Below are positions 41,449 to 44,051 of a stretch of 44,051 nucleotides of DNA, piece by piece (the first letter of the stretch is position 1; every line of letters starts with the position of its first letter). The notes under the pieces are model-generated. The model was not told the DNA's origin. It made no database searches and worked only from the letters and a program-made list of their open reading frames with translations. The stretch is from contig JAGWUF010000017.1 of the NCBI GenBank assembly GCA_028868545.1, forward strand, positions 1 to 44,051, written 5' to 3'. Source of the DNA: Lysobacteraceae bacterium (GTDB taxonomy: Bacteria > Pseudomonadota > Gammaproteobacteria > Xanthomonadales > Xanthomonadaceae). The translations under genes were made by a program, and so were the position numbers.

Positions 41449-42162
41449 ATGGTCGTGTCACGAGACGACGATTCGAAAATCTTGGGACCGGGCTGGATTG
41501 AAGTTGCATCCGGACTCTGGGAGCGTACTAACGCCGATGGTCGGAAGTCGCACATCCGTCGGTTAACTGATGGAACGTTTCAAGTCTCGGCACAACACGA
41601 TGAAGGCGTTTTCGCAGCTCTTTCAAACATGCCAAACGCCGATGTGCGGGAAGTTCGCAGCGGCAAGAGAGCTAAGTATTTTGCATGGATGCCGCACACT
41701 GAGCCGGAAATAGAGCGCAGACATGCACGCATTGAGTCTCTGGTAGGCCCGATTAAAGAGCACATCGCTGCTGGTCGACTCGCAGGGGTGGTTGCGGACG
41801 ATGTAATCGCATTGATGGCGGGGTTTGCTGAAATCCTCGCGGAGTCTATTGAGAGCGGAAGGTCTGAGGTCGTTCGTGCCGCAAAAGGCGTCGATCTGGA
41901 GCATTCCGACCTGCGGCGACGCGGGCCTGAGGCGCGTCTGGTGAAAAACAAGCTAATCGCGGCAAAGGCGGCCGCTAAGGTTGGCGCGCTGGAGTTGTGG
42001 AAGGAACGCAACGCAGGCGAGCATCCGAAGCTGCGGACAGTCGAGCAATTTGCAACCGAAGTCATGCGCCGCTGGCCAGTGCTGACAAGCGCGAAGGTCA
42101 TATGCGGCTGGTCGGCTAGGTGGACGAAGCAAGTAAAGGGCGGCAAAAACCCAGTCTGCTAG
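41449..42162 (+). CDS. Hypothetical protein of the integrated element
   Basis: 237-residue protein I do not recognise. The N-terminal 75 residues look beta-rich (ILGPGWIEVASGLWERT, then HIRRLTDGTFQVSAQ); residues about 85-150 are helical and include an alternating hydrophobic stretch (DDVIALMAGFAEILAE); the C-terminus is basic with WPVLTSAKVICGWSARW and ends KGGKNPVC. There is no signal peptide or membrane helix. Codon use is less GC-biased than in neighbours: the 60-base row from 41521 is about 53% GC against about 67% in an integrase row (39661), suggesting a different source. The ATG at 41449 follows a G-rich stretch; the longer open frame upstream overlaps higA. The stop lies inside a palindrome. 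Confidence 0.7.
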   Translation: MVVSRDDDSKILGPGWIEVASGLWERTNADGRKSHIRRLTDGTFQVSAQHDEGVFAALSNMPNADVREVRSGKRAKYFAWMPHTEPEIERRHARIESLVGPIKEHIAAGRLAGVVADDVIALMAGFAEILAESIESGRSEVVRAAKGVDLEHSDLRRRGPEARLVKNKLIAAKAAAKVGALELWKERNAGEHPKLRTVEQFATEVMRRWPVLTSAKVICGWSARWTKQVKGGKNPVC

Positions 42163-42186
42163 CAGACTTCCCATCGTGCTAGCACG
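42153..42186. promoter_or_regulatory. Two tandem perfect palindromes with a shared core
   Basis: AGTCTGCTAGCAGACT (42153-42168, 16-base perfect) and CGTGCTAGCACG (42175-42186, 12-base perfect) share the core TGCTAGCA. Their centres are 20 bases apart, near two helical turns. They lie at the stop codon of the unknown gene and about 75-108 bases before the AlpA-like start. They could be twin operator sites, or act as hairpins in RNA; no T run follows. Confidence 0.65.
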
Positions 42187-42260
42187 GGGGCATTGGCGCA
42201 TCGTCTGAGGCACAAAGTCCGTATCGCCCTGCACAAACCCGCAGGGACGGAAGCGGAAAC

Positions 42261-42449
42261 ATGCGTACTGAAAGAACCCCGACCTATCGGCCACTGGTCA
42301 CGGCCTGCGCGGAACATGGCATTAGCCGATCCGTGGCATTCGAGCTTGCGCGATCCGGCAAGCTGGAGACGTTCACCATCGGAACCCGGCGTTATGTGGT
42401 GCTGGAGTCCCTGCGGACGCTGCCCGAGCGGCTGGAGCGTGCGGCATGA
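42261..42449 (+). CDS. AlpA-like helix-turn-helix protein
   Basis: 62-residue single-domain DNA-binding protein: ACAEHGISRSVAFELARSG forms the winged helix-turn-helix entry and KLETFTIGTRRYVVLESL the wing, as in AlpA/excisionase/MerR-type proteins. Such proteins act as recombination directionality factors or activators of integrase in P4-like elements. It overlaps the primase-like gene by four bases. The purine-rich GGAAGCGGAAAC just before the ATG can serve as ribosome-binding site. Confidence 0.82.
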   Translation: MRTERTPTYRPLVTACAEHGISRSVAFELARSGKLETFTIGTRRYVVLESLRTLPERLERAA

Positions 42450-42985
42450 GCGGCCATAACGGACGAAACCCGGCTGGCGGGCCGGGTTCCGAGAGTGCAC
42501 ACGCTGGGAGCGGGATGCATGTGCAGGATGCCAGCGCGGAACCGCTGTTGCAACGGCTGGAGCATGTGCAACGGCAAGGCAACGGCTACCGCGCGCGCTG
42601 TCCCGCCTGTGGTGGGCAGTCCCGCAAGCTGGCGATTGCCGAACGCGATGGGCGCGTGCTGGTGCATTGCTTCGCAGGCTGTCCGGCGGATGACGTGCTG
42701 GGAGCTGTCGGGCTTCGCTGGGCCGACCTGCACCCGCCGCGCCACTGGCCGCAGTCGAGGGAGGAGCGGGAGCGGGCACGGCTGGCGATCCGGGAGGCGG
42801 GCATGGCGTCCGCCGTCGAAGTCCTGGCGCTGGAGGGCGCGGTAATCGAGGCCGCAGGCCGGCAGTTGCAGGGCTGGCAATTCCTGAGCGTGGAGGATGA
42901 TGCACGCCTGACCGCTGCCGTCGAGCGGGTTTCCAGCGCGCGGGCGATCCTGTCCCGCCCGCAGCAGTGGAGGCCGAGCGCATGA
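42446..42985 (+). CDS. CHC2 zinc-finger primase-like protein
   Basis: 179-residue protein with a zinc-binding motif C52-x2-C55 (CPACGGQSRKL) and H74-C75-x3-C79 (VHCFAGCPADDVL), the arrangement of the DnaG-type CHC2 domain that recognises template DNA. There is no TOPRIM domain in this protein; that function may lie in the DUF3987 partner or elsewhere. The rest is helical and charged (SREERERARLAIREAG). ATGA overlaps join it to the AlpA-like gene and to the DUF3987 gene, so the three form one transcription unit. Confidence 0.85.
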   Translation: MSGHNGRNPAGGPGSESAHAGSGMHVQDASAEPLLQRLEHVQRQGNGYRARCPACGGQSRKLAIAERDGRVLVHCFAGCPADDVLGAVGLRWADLHPPRHWPQSREERERARLAIREAGMASAVEVLALEGAVIEAAGRQLQGWQFLSVEDDARLTAAVERVSSARAILSRPQQWRPSA

Positions 42986-44051
42986 ATGCCGTCCTTTCAC
43001 TGGAGGAGCGCGCGAATAAATTAGTGGCGGAAAATGCGGGGTTCGCGCCTGAGCCGCTGAGGCGTCCGCTACCGCCCGCCGAGCCGTACCCGCTGGAGGC
43101 GCTGGGGGACGTGCTGGGCGGGGCTGCAAAGGCGATCCACGCCGTTGTGCAGTCGCCGGCTGGCCTGTGCGGGCAATCCATCCTGTCGGCCGCAAGTCTG
43201 GCCGCGCAACCGCACGCCGATGTGGTCATCGATGGCCGGCGCGAGCCGTTGAGCCTGTGGCATGTGACCGTGGGCGATTCCGGCGAACGCAAGAGCGGCG
43301 CGGACAGGTGGGCATTGCAGGCGCATCGGGACGTGGAGCGTTCCGACGCCGACGCATACCGGCAGGCGATGGCATCGCATGAGGTGGCGCTGTCCGCCCA
43401 CAAGGCCGCCGCGCGCGCTGCGGAGAAAGGCAAGGATGCCGACGCAATCCGGGCAAGCCTGCACAAGCTGGGGCCGCCGCCTGAGCCGCCGCTGTCGCCG
43501 CTGCTGCTGGTGCCCGAGGCAACGCTAGAGGGGCTGCACAAGCTGTACCAGTCCGGCCGGCCGAGCTTGGGGCTATTCAATGATGATGCCGGCGATTTTC
43601 TGGACGGCCACGCGATGAGCCGGGACAACCGCACGAAATCAGCGGCCGGATTCTCGAAGCTATGGGATAGCGGGGAGTTTGCCCGCATCCGTGCCGGGGA
43701 CGGGGCCGCGAAGTTTTACGGCCGACGGCTGGCGATGCACGTCATGGTGCAGCCCGTCATTGCTGAGCGGGTGCTATCGGATGACGTGCTGACGGGGCAA
43801 GGCTTCCTGCCGCGTTGCCTTGTCGCATGGCCCGCGTCGACGGTGGGGACGCGGAGCTATTGCGACGCTGACCTGAGCCGCGATCCGGCATTGGCCCGCT
43901 ACTGGTCACGGATGCGCGACCTGCTGACTGCACCCCTGCCGCTGCGGGAGGGCTCTAGGAACGAACTGGAGCCGCGCGCGCTGCCACTGGCACCGGACGC
44001 TAAGGCGCTATGGGTGGGCGTCCATAACGCGATTGAGGCCGACATGGCCGG
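42982..44051 (+). CDS. DUF3987 (YfjI-like) ATPase, partial
   Basis: 356 codons are visible; the C-terminus lies beyond the window. Walker A is GDSGERKSG at about 98-106 and an acidic strand follows later (GLFNDDAGDFLDG), which may be Walker B. DUF3987 proteins occur in prophages, plasmids and integrative elements next to CHC2 or AlpA genes and are thought to be replicative helicase/primase components; direct biochemical proof is limited. Between these motifs lies a charged, alanine-rich helical segment (HKAAARAAEKGKDADAIRA). The start ATG overlaps the preceding stop. Confidence 0.88.
   Translation, partial: MNAVLSLEERANKLVAENAGFAPEPLRRPLPPAEPYPLEALGDVLGGAAKAIHAVVQSPAGLCGQSILSAASLAAQPHADVVIDGRREPLSLWHVTVGDSGERKSGADRWALQAHRDVERSDADAYRQAMASHEVALSAHKAAARAAEKGKDADAIRASLHKLGPPPEPPLSPLLLVPEATLEGLHKLYQSGRPSLGLFNDDAGDFLDGHAMSRDNRTKSAAGFSKLWDSGEFARIRAGDGAAKFYGRRLAMHVMVQPVIAERVLSDDVLTGQGFLPRCLVAWPASTVGTRSYCDADLSRDPALARYWSRMRDLLTAPLPLREGSRNELEPRALPLAPDAKALWVGVHNAIEADMA

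Larger units (their letters stand above)
39242..44051 (+). mobile_element. Left end of a tRNA-Leu-integrated element (ICE or prophage-like)
   Basis: Starts at the 3' end of tRNA-Leu(GAG) and continues past the window. In order: terminator, repeated integrase-site candidates, P4-type integrase, higBA, an unknown protein of lower GC, tandem palindromes, AlpA-like protein, CHC2 zinc-finger primase-like protein and DUF3987 protein. The last four are a common replication/control module of satellite phages and integrative elements. The exact left junction (attL core) cannot be fixed without the right end. I see no capsid, conjugation or relaxase genes in the visible part. Confidence 0.85.

Noticed and set aside
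40744-41449. Reading higBA plus the unknown gene as a three-gene toxin system
   Set aside because: 88 bases separate higA from the unknown gene, there is no overlap and GC content changes; no evidence of one operon.

Overview
The window is GC-rich DNA, close to two-thirds G+C in the rows I counted, and almost entirely coding. It looks like a chromosome segment from the Xanthomonadaceae/Lysobacteraceae (Gammaproteobacteria). The gene order carA-carB-greA-rpfE-recJ is the flank of the Xanthomonas rpf region. bcp-gcvR divergent from dapA-bamC, and asd-fimV-truA-trpF, are gammaproteobacterial orders. The BCP peroxiredoxin has the two-cysteine spacing of Xanthomonas PrxQ. I cannot name a genus from sequence alone.

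Layout. 1-2245 (minus): a PhoH-type ATPase cut by the window edge, bcp and gcvR. 2406-3830 (plus): dapA and a BamC-like lipoprotein. A strong hairpin follows, then the 7Fe ferredoxin gene fdxA (minus). 4440-11911 (plus): carA-carB-greA-rpfE-recJ, each gene overlapping or almost touching the next. 11921-14053 (minus): a short-chain dehydrogenase-like gene lacking the usual catalytic pair, tRNA-Leu(CAA) with its own promoter and terminator, and a MetX-family acyltransferase. 14138-21565 (minus): the complete cytochrome c maturation set ccmABCDEFGHI, split between ccmB and ccmC by a lipoprotein azurin gene. 21664-24992 (plus): a methionine-centred trio (aminotransferase, three-domain MsrA-thioredoxin-MsrB protein, omega-amidase). 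25177-36113 (plus): aroC, asd, fimV, truA, trpF, trpB, a DUF3144 gene, trpA, accD, glmM. 36157-37798: two unrelated putative Fe(II) oxygenases facing each other. 37864-39101: tpiA and secG. 39157-39241: tRNA-Leu(GAG).

From the 3' end of tRNA-Leu(GAG) to the right edge lies the left end of an integrated element: repeated 10-bp sites upstream of a P4-type tyrosine integrase, a HigBA toxin-antitoxin pair, an unrecognised 237-aa protein of lower GC, a pair of tandem perfect palindromes, an AlpA-like DNA-binding protein, a CHC2 zinc-finger primase-like protein, and a DUF3987 helicase/primase-like protein that runs off the window. The right end and any cargo lie beyond 44051.

Most of the window is conserved housekeeping DNA: amino-acid and pyrimidine synthesis, RNA and protein maintenance, envelope biogenesis, and c-type cytochrome and copper-protein electron transfer. 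I did not find a clearly new multi-gene system. The best places for something undescribed are the element end (unknown protein, tandem palindromes, putative integrase arm sites), the azurin insertion in the ccm operon, the rearranged MsrA-Trx-MsrB protein in its methionine gene cluster, and the two facing oxygenases. No gene-free stretch exceeds 300 bases. The longest are 39242-39460 (terminator and integrase-site repeats), 4240-4439 (divergent fdxA/carA region with a possible -10 box at 4352-4357), 24993-25176 (hairpin and poly-C), and 30983-31162 (trpF-trpB gap, nothing convincing).
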